From contig NZ_JACXBW010000005.1 of NCBI RefSeq assembly GCF_014712225.1, positions 124,001-188,000 of the forward strand: DNA of 64,000 nt, in the 5' to 3' direction. The translations under genes were made by a program, and so were the position numbers. This stretch comes from Pseudarthrobacter sulfonivorans. GTDB lineage: Bacteria; Actinomycetota; Actinomycetes; Actinomycetales; Micrococcaceae. Below are positions 46,372 through 55,523 of the stretch, piece after piece. The notes beneath the pieces were generated by a model. The model was given only the letters and a program-made list of their open reading frames with translations. It was not told the origin of the DNA and made no database searches. Numbering within the stretch: the first letter of the stretch is position 1; every line of letters begins with the position of its first letter.

Positions 46372-46415
46372 ACGCGGCTTTGTGCCGGCGTGATCCGTCG
46401 GGCACATAGCCGCGT
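46372..46415 (+). terminator. Hairpin after pepA
   Basis: ACGCGGCT/AGCCGCGT plus an inner TGTGCC/GGCACA arm, separated by single T bulges. It begins 17 bases after the stop and has no T-tract. Confidence 0.55.
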
Positions 46416-46602
46416 GACACTGGACACAAGCGCTCCACAAACGCAGCGGCGAGGTGGAGCATGGATAAGTGGTTCGCTAAGGTAAACCACGGTAGTCACA
46501 AATGAAAGAGAACCTGCCTGCTGGCATAATCACGGCAGTACAAGTTCCAAGACCAGATGATGCGCAAAGCTCGCGTCATCGTTCACGCGAGGGAGCGTCT
46601 AA

Positions 46603-47985
46603 GTGGCCGATCAGGCAACTGCGCAAGAATTCGACATCCTGGTACTCGGCGGCGGAAGCGGCGGCTACGCCACCGCCCTGCGGGCCGTTCAGCTTGGCTT
46701 CACCGTTGGTCTCGTTGAAAAAGGCAAGCTCGGTGGAACATGCCTGCACAACGGCTGTATCCCCACCAAGGCCCTGCTGCACTCCGCTGAGCTGGCCGAC
46801 CACGCCCGCGACTCCGCAAAGTACGGCGTGAATGTCACCCTGGACAGCATCGACATCACGGCTGTCAACGCTTACAAAGACGGAATCGTTGCCGGCAAGT
46901 TCAAGGGCCTCCAGGGCCTGATCAAGTCCAAGGGCATCACGGTCATCGAAGGCGAAGGCAAGCTGACCGCCCCGGACACTGTCACGGTCAACGGCACGGC
47001 CTACAAGGGCAAGAACATTGTGCTCGCCACCGGCTCCTACTCGCGCACTCTGCCGGGCCTGGAAATCGGCGGCAAGGTCATCACCTCCGACGAAGCCCTC
47101 ACCATGGATTACATCCCGAAGAGCGCCATCATCCTGGGCGGCGGCGTCATCGGCGTCGAGTTCGCTTCGGTGTGGAAGTCCTTCGGCGTCGACGTCACCA
47201 TCGTTGAGGGCCTGCCCTCGCTGGTCCCGAACGAGGACGCAACGATCGTGAAGAACTTCGAGCGCGCCTTCAAGAAGCGCGGCATCAAGTTCTCCACCGG
47301 TGTGTTCTTCCAGGGCGTCGAGCAGAACAACGACGGCGTCAAGGTCACCCTGGTGGACGGCAAGACCTTCGAAGCGGACCTGCTCCTCGTTGCTGTGGGC
47401 CGCGGCCCCGTCACCGCCAACCTGGGCTACGAGGAAGCCGGCGTCACCATTGACCGCGGCTTCGTCATCACCAACGAGCGCCTGCACACCGGCGTTGGCA
47501 ACGTCTACGCCGTCGGCGACATCGTCCCCGGCGTCCAGCTGGCCCACCGCGGCTACCAGCAGGGAATCTTCGTCGCCGAGGAAATCGCAGGCCTGAAGCC
47601 CGTCATCGTCGAGGACGTCAACATCCCCAAGGTCACCTACTCGGAACCCGAAATCGCCACCGTCGGCTACAGCGAGAAGGCCGCCAAGGAGAAGTTCGGC
47701 GAGGACCAGGTGGAAACGCAGGAGTACAACCTGGCCGGAAACGGCAAGAGCTCCATCCTGGGCACCAGCGGCCTGGTCAAGCTGGTCCGCCAGAAGGACG
47801 GCCCCGTTGTGGGCGTACACATGATCGGCGCCCGCATGGGCGAGCAGATCGGTGAAGCGCAGCTGATCGTGAACTGGGAAGCCTACCCCGAGGACGTGGC
47901 CGCACTGGTCCACGCCCACCCCACCCAGAACGAGTCCCTGGGCGAGGCCCACCTCGCACTCGCGGGCAAGGCCCTGCACGGCTAA
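46603..47985 (+). CDS. lpdA: Dihydrolipoyl dehydrogenase (E3)
   Basis: A 460-aa flavoprotein that reoxidises dihydrolipoyl groups of the 2-oxo-acid dehydrogenases with NAD+. FAD motif LVLGGGSGGYATALRAVQLG; redox pair GGTCLHNGC with GCIPTK; NAD-binding IILGGGVIGVEFASVWKSFG near residue 175; C-terminal HAHPTQNESLGEAHLAL with the catalytic His-Glu pair. The start is GTG after GAGGGAG. It is immediately upstream of sucB, so E2 and E3 are produced together; a hairpin lies in the 123-base gap. A 248-base leader region upstream contains CATAAT at about 46526. Confidence 0.96.
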   Translation: MADQATAQEFDILVLGGGSGGYATALRAVQLGFTVGLVEKGKLGGTCLHNGCIPTKALLHSAELADHARDSAKYGVNVTLDSIDITAVNAYKDGIVAGKFKGLQGLIKSKGITVIEGEGKLTAPDTVTVNGTAYKGKNIVLATGSYSRTLPGLEIGGKVITSDEALTMDYIPKSAIILGGGVIGVEFASVWKSFGVDVTIVEGLPSLVPNEDATIVKNFERAFKKRGIKFSTGVFFQGVEQNNDGVKVTLVDGKTFEADLLLVAVGRGPVTANLGYEEAGVTIDRGFVITNERLHTGVGNVYAVGDIVPGVQLAHRGYQQGIFVAEEIAGLKPVIVEDVNIPKVTYSEPEIATVGYSEKAAKEKFGEDQVETQEYNLAGNGKSSILGTSGLVKLVRQKDGPVVGVHMIGARMGEQIGEAQLIVNWEAYPEDVAALVHAHPTQNESLGEAHLALAGKALHG

Positions 47986-48020
47986 CAGCCCCCCGTTTCA
48001 CCGCAAGACATCAGGGTTTG

Positions 48021-48049
48021 GTGCACCCGGCTCATTCTGCCGGGTGCAC
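48021..48049 (+). terminator. Hairpin between lpdA and sucB
   Basis: GTGCACCCGGC pairs perfectly with GCCGGGTGCAC across a 7-base loop. There is no T-tract after it, so it may attenuate or stabilise the lpdA message rather than end it. Confidence 0.5.
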
Positions 48050-48108
48050 TAAGCTCGAACAGGCAGCAATCATCCGCACTAAAGATCAATAAGGAGAACG
48101 GGGACGAC

Positions 48109-49851
48109 ATGTCTGAATCCGTTAACTTGCCCGCCCTCGGTGAGAGTGTCACCGAAGGAACCGTCACCCGCTGGCTCAAGCAGGTAGGTGACCGGGTAGA
48201 GGTGGACGAACCGCTGCTCGAGGTTTCCACCGACAAAGTAGACACTGAAATCCCCTCTCCAGTAGCCGGCATTATCGAGGAAATCCTCGTAGCCGAAGAC
48301 GAGACCGCCGAAGTAGGCGCTCCCCTGGTCCGCATCGGTGACGGTTCCGGCGGCGGGTCAGCCCCCGCAGCAGCACCCGCCGCAGAAGAAGCCCCTGCCG
48401 CGCCGGCAGAAGAAGCACCGGCAGAGGAGGCTCCCGCCGCACAGGCTGAGGAAGCTCCTGCCGCAGAGGCCCCGGCCGCTTCCGGCGGCGAAAGCCACGA
48501 CGTCACCCTGCCTGCCCTGGGCGAAAGCGTCACCGAAGGAACCGTCACGCGCTGGCTGAAGGCCGTGGGCGACACCGTCGCCGTCGATGAGCCGCTGCTC
48601 GAGGTTTCCACCGACAAGGTTGACACCGAGATCCCCTCCCCTGTTGCCGGCACGCTCCAGGAAATCCGGGTCAACGAGGACGAGACTGCCGAGGTTGGCG
48701 CCGTCCTCGCCGTCATCGGCTCCGGCGCGGCAGCCCCTGCGGCTGCAGCCCCGGCTGCACCCGCAGCACCCAAGGCCGAGCCTGCAGCACCTGCTGCTGC
48801 GCCTGCCCCCGCCCCGGCCGCCCCCGCGGCACCGAAGGCAGAAGCGGCTCCGGCTCCCGCAGCACCGAAGGCAGAAGCGGCTGCCCCCGCTGCCGCACCG
48901 GCGCAGGCTGCAGAGTCCGCCGGCGGCGAGTCCGGCTACGTCACCCCCCTGGTCCGCAAGCTGGCCAACCAGCACGGTGTTGACGTCTCCGCACTGTCCG
49001 GCACCGGCGTCGGTGGCCGCATCCGCAAGCAGGACGTTCTCGCGGCCGCAGAAGCCAAGGCCGCCCCGGCAGCAGCTCCTGCCGCCGCCGCGGCAAAGCC
49101 GTCCGCCGCTCCTGTGGTTGCTTCCTCCCTCCGCGGGACCACGGAGAAGGCTCCCCGCATCCGCCAGGTCATCGCCCGCCGCATGCGTGAGTCGCTGGAC
49201 CTTTCCGCCCAGCTGACCCAGGTGCACGAGGTCGACATGACCCGCATCGTCAAGCTGCGGACCGCAGGCAAGGATAACTTCCTTGCCACCAACGGCGTGA
49301 AGCTGACTTACCTGCCGTTCATCGCCAAGGCTGTAGCCGAGGCCCTGAAGCAGCACCCGAAGCTGAACGCCGAGTACAACGAGGAAACCCAGCAGATCAC
49401 CTACCACAACGCCGAGCACCTGGCGATTGCGGTGGACACCGAAAAGGGCCTCCTGGTTCCCGTGATCTCCAACGCCGGCGACCTGAACCTTGGCGGCATC
49501 GCCGGGAAGATCGCCGACGTCGCCTCCCGTACGCGCCAGGGCAAAATCGGTCCTGACGAACTGTCCGGCGGCACGTTCTCCATCACCAACATCGGCAGCG
49601 TCGGGGCACTCTTCGACACCCCGGTCATCAACCAGCCGAACGTCGCCATCCTCGGGACCGGTGCGATCGTCAAGCGCGCCGTAGTGGTGGCCGATGAAAA
49701 CGGCGACGACTCCATCGCCATCCGCTCCATGATGTACCTGTCGCTGACCTACGATCACCGCCTGGTGGACGGCGCTGACGCAGGCCGCTTCCTCCAGACC
49801 CTGAAGGCACGCCTTGAAGAAGGCGCCTTCGAGGCAGAACTGGGCCTGTAA
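48109..49851 (+). CDS. sucB: Dihydrolipoamide acyltransferase E2 (2-oxoglutarate dehydrogenase type)
   Basis: A 580-aa E2 core. Two lipoyl domains carry lipoylated lysines at Lys43 and Lys170, both in [17 protein letters not shown]. Long Ala/Pro linkers follow each. The peripheral-subunit-binding domain is at about 277-312 ([35 protein letters not shown]). The catalytic domain ends with [15 protein letters not shown], with His550 as the active-site base. In actinobacteria this family serves both pyruvate and 2-oxoglutarate dehydrogenase complexes. The start follows AAGGAG. It pairs with lpdA just upstream and depends on lipB/lipA 8 kb downstream. The two lipoyl domains are nearly identical. 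Confidence 0.96.
   Translation: MSESVNLPALGESVTEGTVTRWLKQVGDRVEVDEPLLEVSTDKVDTEIPSPVAGIIEEILVAEDETAEVGAPLVRIGDGSGGGSAPAAAPAAEEAPAAPAEEAPAEEAPAAQAEEAPAAEAPAASGGESHDVTLPALGESVTEGTVTRWLKAVGDTVAVDEPLLEVSTDKVDTEIPSPVAGTLQEIRVNEDETAEVGAVLAVIGSGAAAPAAAAPAAPAAPKAEPAAPAAAPAPAPAAPAAPKAEAAPAPAAPKAEAAAPAAAPAQAAESAGGESGYVTPLVRKLANQHGVDVSALSGTGVGGRIRKQDVLAAAEAKAAPAAAPAAAAAKPSAAPVVASSLRGTTEKAPRIRQVIARRMRESLDLSAQLTQVHEVDMTRIVKLRTAGKDNFLATNGVKLTYLPFIAKAVAEALKQHPKLNAEYNEETQQITYHNAEHLAIAVDTEKGLLVPVISNAGDLNLGGIAGKIADVASRTRQGKIGPDELSGGTFSITNIGSVGALFDTPVINQPNVAILGTGAIVKRAVVVADENGDDSIAIRSMMYLSLTYDHRLVDGADAGRFLQTLKARLEEGAFEAELGL
48211..48617 (+). repeat. Internal duplication of the lipoyl-domain coding sequence in sucB
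   Basis: The stretch around each lipoyl lysine is repeated: 26 bases beginning CCGCTGCTCGAGG are identical at 48211-48236 and 48592-48617. A second exact match, GTCACCGAAGGAACCGTCAC, lies earlier in each domain. The repeat unit is about 381 bases, 127 codons. Confidence 0.8.
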
Positions 49852-49880
49852 CGCCATTACCCGACAGAGACCGGGTCAAT

Positions 49881-49918
49881 GCAGGGCACCTTCCCGCAAG
49901 GGAGGGTGCCCTGCGGCG
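49881..49918 (+). terminator. Terminator after sucB
   Basis: GCAGGGCACCTTCCC pairs with GGGAGGGTGCCCTGC around a GCAA tetraloop. It begins 29 bases after the stop and is followed by GGCGTTT. Confidence 0.8.
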
Positions 49919-49937
49919 TTTACCGACAGCTTGTCGC

Positions 49938-49949
49938 TAAGCTGAAGGC
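49938..49949 (+). promoter_or_regulatory. Leaderless -10 element for the small membrane protein
   Basis: TAAGCT, then GAAGGC, then ATG: hexamer at -12 to -7. GAAGG could instead serve as a close Shine-Dalgarno sequence, so a short-leader reading is also possible. Confidence 0.45.
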
Positions 49950-50300
49950 ATGGACATTCTCAAATACTTCCTGGTCTTCCTGCACATCCTGGGCGCCGCC
50001 GCGATCGTCGGTGGCTGGTTCGCCACCTTCAAGAAGCCCACCGTCCTGCCGGTGCAGCTGTACGGCGCCATTGCGCAGTTAGTTACCGGACTGGCACTCG
50101 CAGGAATCGCGGGCGCCACCCATGATCCCCTGAACTACGGCAAGATCGCGGTCAAACTGGTGATCGCCGTCGTTGTGCTAGTCGCCGCCGTCATCGGGTA
50201 CCGCAAGGCCACTTCCGGTGCGGGCGTCTCCAAAGGCCTGGCACACGGCGTTGGCGGGATGGCACTTATCAACATCGCAGTCGCCACGCTCTGGAACTGA
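49950..50300 (+). CDS. Small integral membrane protein, 116 aa
   Basis: Four predicted membrane helices: LKYFLVFLHILGAAAIVGGWFAT, YGAIAQLVTGLALAGIAGAT, GKIAVKLVIAVVVLVAAVIGYRK and AHGVGGMALINIAVATLW. The HILGAAAIVGGW pattern resembles CopD/DUF2269-like families whose histidine may bind heme, but this cannot be assigned. The function is unknown. It is flanked by a terminator on each side, so it is likely a single-gene transcript. Confidence 0.82.
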   Translation: MDILKYFLVFLHILGAAAIVGGWFATFKKPTVLPVQLYGAIAQLVTGLALAGIAGATHDPLNYGKIAVKLVIAVVVLVAAVIGYRKATSGAGVSKGLAHGVGGMALINIAVATLWN

Positions 50301-50319
50301 TCACCCAAGCACCACCCAC

Positions 50320-50363
50320 GACGGCGGCCCTCCCCTCATGGGGGAGCGCCGCCGTCGAGGTTT
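50320..50363 (+). terminator. Terminator after the small membrane protein gene
   Basis: CGACGGCGGC-CCTCCCC pairs with GGGGAG-CGCCGCCGTCG around TCAT, a 17-position stem with one mismatch. AGGTTTAAT follows. Confidence 0.85.
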
Positions 50364-50493
50364 AATCACCGCATGCGGTCATAATCCTCTGAGAGCGGAC
50401 ACTCCGTGCATGCGTGCAGACGAATCCCTAGGATGGGAACCGGCGGGGGCGGCAACGGCCGGCCCCGGTTCGTATCGACTTTGAGGAGTGGAC

Positions 50494-50922
50494 ATGGCAG
50501 CAACACGCACCGCACACACAGTATGGAACGGCGACCTGATGTCAGGGGCGGGTCAGACCACGCTGGACAGCTCCGGCCTGGGCACGTTTGACGTCACCTG
50601 GAAGGCGCGCACCGAGGCCGCCGAGGGCAAGACCAGCCCCGAAGAACTGATCGCAGCAGCCCACGCGAGCTGTTTCTCGATGGCATTCAGCAACATGCTC
50701 GCCCAGGCGGGCCACGCCCCCGAGGAAGTAAACACCAAAGCGGACGTCACCTTCGTTCCTGGCACCGGCATCACCGGCAGCCACTTGACCGTGTCCGCGA
50801 AGGTCCCTGGCCTCTCCGAAGAGGAATTCCAGCGCATCGCAGGCGAGGCCAAGACGGGCTGCCCCGTTTCCGGCGCACTCGCCAGCATCGAGATCACCAT
50901 GGAAGCGACCCTCCAGTCCTGA
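50494..50922 (+). CDS. OsmC-family peroxiredoxin-like protein
   Basis: A 142-aa thiol peroxidase of the OsmC/Ohr superfamily, OsmC branch. The N-terminal HTVWNGDLMSGAGQTTLDSSGLGTFDVTWKAR is followed by the two redox cysteines, AAHASCFSMAFSN near residue 55 and KTGCPVSGAL near 120, with TSPEELIAAAHASC as signature. It reduces organic hydroperoxides, probably with dihydrolipoyl protein or mycothiol-linked donors; the lipoyl genes nearby fit the former. The ATG follows GAGGAG by 5 bases, which rules out the GTG two codons upstream. Confidence 0.93.
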   Translation: MAATRTAHTVWNGDLMSGAGQTTLDSSGLGTFDVTWKARTEAAEGKTSPEELIAAAHASCFSMAFSNMLAQAGHAPEEVNTKADVTFVPGTGITGSHLTVSAKVPGLSEEEFQRIAGEAKTGCPVSGALASIEITMEATLQS

Positions 50923-50960
50923 TCTGCCCGGCGGCGTAAAACGCCGCTGAACCGCGACAA

Positions 50961-51003
50961 AAGGCCCTGCCCCCGCCGGATGACCGGATGGGAGCAGGGC
51001 CTT
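50961..51003. terminator. Bidirectional terminator between osmC-like and S41 protease genes
   Basis: AAGGCCCTGC pairs with GCAGGGCCTT. TTGTGTC-like tail on the plus strand and TTTTGTCGC on the minus strand, between two convergent genes. Confidence 0.75.
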
Positions 51004-51023
51004 GTGTCTGTGCTGCGACGCCG

Positions 51024-54000
51024 TCAGCCGCCGTGACGGCGGGCCGGGAGCGGCCCGGGCAGCAGGCGGCGGTAGCCTTCACGGGCCGGCGGACGGTCGG
51101 TGGGCAGTTCCTCGATCATTTCCCTCAGCGCGCCGATACCGTATTCCAGCTGCGGGTCCCGCCCGGCCGCGTAAGCGTGCGGCGGATACGTGACCTCGAT
51201 GTCGGGATCCACGCCGTAGTTTTCGACGGACCAGCCCACTCCACCGCCGAACCAGGTGGCGTAGCGCGGCTGGGTGACGCCGGTGCCGTCGGCCAGCGAG
51301 AACCTGTTATCGATGCCCACCACCCCGCCCCAGGTCCGCGTGCCGATGACAGGCCCGATGCCCCGCAGCTTGGACACCTGGGTGATGATATCGCCGTCGG
51401 ACCCGGCAAACTCGTCGGCGAGGATGATCACCGGACCCCGCGGGGCGTGATGCGGGTACGTTCGCGGGCGTTCCCCGCGCGGCATGCTCCAGCCGGTGAC
51501 CTTACGGCCGATCAGCTCGGCCACCAGCTGCGATGTGTGGCCGCCGCGGTTGCGCCGGACGTCCACAATCAGCCCGTCGAGGGCCGTTTCGGTGTCCAGG
51601 TCACGGTGCAGCTGGGCCCAGCCGTTGGCCATCATGTCCGGGATGTGGAGATACCCGTAGCGTCCGCCCGATGCCTCCCGGACAGTCCGGCGGTTCGCTG
51701 CCACCCACTCCTGGTACCGCAGGCGCTCCTCGTCCTTGACCGGGACGACGGCGATGCGCCGCTGCTTCCCTGCTTCGGCTCCGTGGCCGGGGCCGTTGCG
51801 CAGCGTAAGCTCCACGGCGCGCCCGGCTGCGCCGACCAGCTGCATCGCCGGTGTCACCGTGCCGGACAACGGTACGCCGTCAATGGCGAGGAGCACGTCC
51901 CCGGCCATGGCGGCAGCACCCGGGCGGGTCAGCGGCGAGGTGGCCAGCGGATCGGACGACTCTCCCGCCAGGATGCGCGTGATCTCCCAGCCCGCAGGGG
52001 TGGAGGCCAGGTCAGCGCCCAGCCGTCCCTGGCCGTTGCTGCCGTTTTCCGTGACCATTGCGGGCCTGACGTAGGCGTGGGACGTGCCCAGCTCCCCGTG
52101 CAGTTCCCAGAGCAGGTCCACCAGGTCGTCATGCGAACCCAGCCTGTCCACCAGCGGACGGTACCGCTTGTGGATCGATTCCCAGTCCTGGCCGGCCATG
52201 TCCTCCGCCCAGAAGAAATCACGCTGCAGGCGCCAGGCCTCGTCAAAGGCCTGGCCCCAGACGCTGACGGGGTCCATCATCACGCGGATCCGGCCCAGAT
52301 CAACCTTGACCAGCTGCCCGGCTTCCTCGTCCGCCTTGGCGGCGGAAGGAACAACGCTGACCTGCTTGTCGCTGATCAGCACTACCTTTTGGCCGTCTTG
52401 GGAGAGCCGGTAGCTGTCCAAAGCCTCAACGAGCGTGGCGGGCTTGCGCCGTGCGAGGTCGAAGCGGACCAGGCTGGGGCGCGCGTCCTTGTCTTCCCGG
52501 CTGGCCTTGCCGTCGCCCGTGACGCCTGCGAGAGCCCAGTCGAGCCACAGCAATGCACCGTCCGTGGCTGTCAGCGCGGTGTAGTTGCCCTGCGGTACCG
52601 GGACGGTGATGACGCGGTGCGCGAGCCCTTCCGGATCCACCTGCACCGGGGCTGCTCCTGCCTCGTCGGTCTTTTGGTCCGCGCTGGCGGCCGGCGCCAG
52701 GTCGACAGCCGGACCAAAGGGCGACGGCGTGGCCGCCGCGAGTGCTACGAGGTAGGGCTTGATGGGGCTGGGGAACGAAAGGTCGAACGAGTGTCCGTCG
52801 TAGACCGGGTCAAAGCTGCGGTTGGACAGGAACGCCAGGAACTTCCCGTCCGGCGTGAAACTCGGCGATTGGTCGCAGAAGCGTCCGTCCGTGACCTCAA
52901 CAATTCCCTTGCCCGGCTCCGCCACACGTGCCAGCCGCAGCCGGCTCCGGGAGCCGAACGACGTGACCGGTTCAGACCAGGCTAGCCACTGTGAATCCGG
53001 CGACCATGCCAGCTCCGCGATGGTGCCCTCACCGATGCTGGTGACCGGTGACAGCTCCCCCGTGGCCGCGTTGGCAACGTACACGTCGCCGAAGGAGGTC
53101 CCCACGGCAAGCCACTTGCCGTCCGGGCTTGCTTCCATGGCGCTGGCGCGCGACGGCTTCGGAAAGGCGATGCGGGACGCGCCGTGGCCCGGCGCGTCGC
53201 TCGGTGCAGCGCCGGTTTCGCCGTCGGCAGCACCGGCATCGGGGTTAGTCCCGGCCGCAGCGGGGACGGCTTCGTTGGAGGGGGCGTCGTCGGGGATCAC
53301 GACGTCGGCAGTCACCACGCCGGCCGGGCCGGCGGCCGGAACCGGGCTGGGAAGCGGCGGGGCCAGTTCCTCCGGTGCGGCTGCATCACGGGTGGTCACC
53401 GCAGCGGCAGGAACCGCGGGTGCGGCCGCTGCCGCGACGGCACCCTGAGGTGCGGCAACGTCGGCGGCGATTTCCCTGATGTAGATGGCCTCCACACCCT
53501 CGTGGTCGGCAACGTAGGCGAGCCGTCCGCCGTCGAGCGGTCTGGGCAGCCGCGCCCGGACTCCGGGGGTGGCTTCGACGATACGGGAAGGTCCGTCCTT
53601 GTGCCGGATCCAGTGGACGGTGCCGTGGGCCTCGACGGCGCTGGCGGATCCGCTCGCGTCCGGGACCACCTCACCCAGGTGCTTGGCGGCCTTCAGCAGG
53701 CCCGGGCGCCGCGACTGCGACGCCGAGCCCAAGGTGATGTCGAGTCGGACAGCCTCCGAGGACAGGTCATGGAGGACCCAGAGCTCGCCTGCGGATTCGA
53801 AGACCACGCGTTCGCCGTCGCTGGCGGCGTGCCTGACGTAGAAGTCCTCATGGTCCGTGTGACGGCGCAGGTCACCGCCGCCGGGAAGCACCGAGTAGAG
53901 GTTTCCAAACCCTTCGTGGTCGGAGAGGAACGCGACCCGCCCCTTGACCCACATCGGGTCGGTGAGGTTTCCGTCCAGTTCGGGAACCAGGCGTTCGAAC

Positions 54001-54548
54001 TCGCCGTTCCCGTCAGCATCAATCCACAGTTTGCCGGCGGTTCCCCCACGGTAGCGCTTCCACCAGGCTGGCTCCCGGGAGAGCACGCTGGCCAGGACAA
54101 CCGGCCGTTCGTCGCCGACCTCCGGGCCAAAGGCCACGGACTCCACGGGACCGAAGGGGAGCTCTTCGGCCCAGCCGCCCTCAACGGGCAGGCTGTACGC
54201 GTAGGTGTGCCGGCTTTCGGCCTGGCGGAAGGCGCTGGTCACCACTACGTCACCCGCGGCGGTAAAACCCTTGACCTTGGTGGTGCCGTGGCCGAAATAA
54301 GTCAACTGACGGTACCCACCGCCGTCGACCTCGGCCGAAACAACTTCCGGGGCTGTCCCTTGGATCACAGTCCAGACCAGCCGTTTGCCGTCCGGCGTGA
54401 AGCGCGGGTTGCGTGCGGGCAACTGCAGTGACGAAACACGCCACGCCCGGCCACCGCTGAACGGCGCGATCCAGACGTCGTCCTCTGCAACAAACGTGAC
54501 CAGATCGCCGTGGACATGCGGAAATCGGAAGTAGCTCGAAGAAGTCAT
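51024..54548 (-). CDS. Tricorn-type S41 family peptidase
   Basis: A 1174-aa cytoplasmic protease related to archaeal and Streptomyces tricorn. An N-terminal beta-propeller (residues 1 to about 340, MTSSSYFRFPHVHGDLVTFVAEDDVWIAPFSGG) is followed by a second propeller, a helical C1 region, a PDZ domain (GDVLLAIDGVPLSG) and the C2 protease domain, with the nucleophile in DEFAGSDGDIITQVSKLRG and RRNRGGHTSQ. An Ala/Pro-rich insertion of about 100 residues sits between the propellers (AVAAAAAPAVPAAAVTTRD onward). It degrades oligopeptides after ClpP or proteasome. The start is ATG with a -10 hexamer directly upstream. A longer frame upstream overlaps the divergent gene. Confidence 0.92.
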   Translation of the reverse strand: MTSSSYFRFPHVHGDLVTFVAEDDVWIAPFSGGRAWRVSSLQLPARNPRFTPDGKRLVWTVIQGTAPEVVSAEVDGGGYRQLTYFGHGTTKVKGFTAAGDVVVTSAFRQAESRHTYAYSLPVEGGWAEELPFGPVESVAFGPEVGDERPVVLASVLSREPAWWKRYRGGTAGKLWIDADGNGEFERLVPELDGNLTDPMWVKGRVAFLSDHEGFGNLYSVLPGGGDLRRHTDHEDFYVRHAASDGERVVFESAGELWVLHDLSSEAVRLDITLGSASQSRRPGLLKAAKHLGEVVPDASGSASAVEAHGTVHWIRHKDGPSRIVEATPGVRARLPRPLDGGRLAYVADHEGVEAIYIREIAADVAAPQGAVAAAAAPAVPAAAVTTRDAAAPEELAPPLPSPVPAAGPAGVVTADVVIPDDAPSNEAVPAAAGTNPDAGAADGETGAAPSDAPGHGASRIAFPKPSRASAMEASPDGKWLAVGTSFGDVYVANAATGELSPVTSIGEGTIAELAWSPDSQWLAWSEPVTSFGSRSRLRLARVAEPGKGIVEVTDGRFCDQSPSFTPDGKFLAFLSNRSFDPVYDGHSFDLSFPSPIKPYLVALAAATPSPFGPAVDLAPAASADQKTDEAGAAPVQVDPEGLAHRVITVPVPQGNYTALTATDGALLWLDWALAGVTGDGKASREDKDARPSLVRFDLARRKPATLVEALDSYRLSQDGQKVVLISDKQVSVVPSAAKADEEAGQLVKVDLGRIRVMMDPVSVWGQAFDEAWRLQRDFFWAEDMAGQDWESIHKRYRPLVDRLGSHDDLVDLLWELHGELGTSHAYVRPAMVTENGSNGQGRLGADLASTPAGWEITRILAGESSDPLATSPLTRPGAAAMAGDVLLAIDGVPLSGTVTPAMQLVGAAGRAVELTLRNGPGHGAEAGKQRRIAVVPVKDEERLRYQEWVAANRRTVREASGGRYGYLHIPDMMANGWAQLHRDLDTETALDGLIVDVRRNRGGHTSQLVAELIGRKVTGWSMPRGERPRTYPHHAPRGPVIILADEFAGSDGDIITQVSKLRGIGPVIGTRTWGGVVGIDNRFSLADGTGVTQPRYATWFGGGVGWSVENYGVDPDIEVTYPPHAYAAGRDPQLEYGIGALREMIEELPTDRPPAREGYRRLLPGPLPARRHGG

Positions 54549-54560
54549 CGTTCGATCATA
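54549..54560 (-). promoter_or_regulatory. Leaderless -10 element for the S41 peptidase
   Basis: Minus strand: TATGAT, then CGAACG, then ATG. The hexamer matches TATAAT at five of six positions at -12 to -7. No purine-rich ribosome-binding site exists in the preceding 20 bases. Confidence 0.6.
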
Positions 54561-54630
54561 GTCAACCCCCGCTGACGTCCCGGGGAGGTACGGCGGTTCC
54601 GTCAAAGGTTGGGTCGTGGTGAGATGGATC

Positions 54631-55521
54631 ATGCACATCGTCATAGCCGGAGCCTCCGGGCTGATCGGGACACAGTTGTCCGCAACGCTGCGCGGAGCCG
54701 GCCATGAGGTGGTTACCCTGGTCCGCCGCAAACCCTCCTCGCCCACTGAAATCCAGTGGGATCCTGCAGCCCACAGCCTGGACCCGGCGGCGCTGGCCAG
54801 CGCTGACGCGGTGATCAACCTGTCCGGCGCCGGGATAGGCGACCGTCCGTGGACCAGCGCCCGGATCAAGGAGTTGCTCAGTTCACGGCTAAGGGCAACG
54901 CACACCCTGGTTGAGGCCATGGGCAAGCTCGATGACCCGCCGCGGGCCTTTATCAGCCAGTCCGGGGCTGATTTTTACGGCGATTCGGGGTCTGCGGAGC
55001 TTCGCGAAGACGCCTCGCCGGGTTCCGGCATCCTCGCCCAAATCTGCGTGGAGTGGGAGGCCGCCGCCCACCGGGCCCCAGCCGGCGTCCGCGTAGTCAC
55101 CACCCGTTCCGGAGTTGTCCTCAGCCGCTCAGGCGGCTCGATGGGACGGCTGTTGCCGCTGCTTCGGCTCGGCGTGGGCGGTCCGCTGGGCAATGGCAGG
55201 CAGTACTGGCCCTGGATTACTTTGCCGGATATCAGCGCCGCTCTTGAGTTTCTGGCGCGCTCGGACATTCACGGCCCGGTGAATGTGTGCGCCCCCCAGG
55301 AAACGGACATGAACTCATTGATCGCGGCGCTGGCCTCAGCGCTGCACCGTCCGGCCTTTTTCCGGGTGCCGGCACCGGCACTCCGGCTGGTCATGGGCAA
55401 GATGGCCGACGAACTCCTGCTGTCCGGCAAGCGGATGGAGCCGGCTGTCCTGAAGGCAGCAGGTTTCCGGTGGCAGCATCCCTCCCTTGATCAGGCCGCA
55501 GCCTGGGTTGCCGGACGCTAG
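54631..55521 (+). CDS. TIGR01777-family epimerase/oxidoreductase
   Basis: A 296-aa atypical SDR (SDR39U1/YfcH-like). The nucleotide motif MHIVIAGASGLIGTQLSATLRGAGHEV is followed by the family hallmark VINLSGAGIGDRPWTSARIKELLSSRLRATHTLVEAM and SQSGADFYGDSG. A DUF1731 C-terminal domain has ALHRPAFFRVPAPALRLVMGKMADELLLSGKRMEPAVLKAAGFRWQHPSLDQA. Its substrate is unknown; cyanobacterial relatives act in cell division or pigment pathways. ATG at 54631 is chosen so that the protein starts at the Rossmann strand. It is divergent from the peptidase gene and convergent with the kinase. Confidence 0.9.
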   Translation: MHIVIAGASGLIGTQLSATLRGAGHEVVTLVRRKPSSPTEIQWDPAAHSLDPAALASADAVINLSGAGIGDRPWTSARIKELLSSRLRATHTLVEAMGKLDDPPRAFISQSGADFYGDSGSAELREDASPGSGILAQICVEWEAAAHRAPAGVRVVTTRSGVVLSRSGGSMGRLLPLLRLGVGGPLGNGRQYWPWITLPDISAALEFLARSDIHGPVNVCAPQETDMNSLIAALASALHRPAFFRVPAPALRLVMGKMADELLLSGKRMEPAVLKAAGFRWQHPSLDQAAAWVAGR

Positions 55522-55523
55522 CG

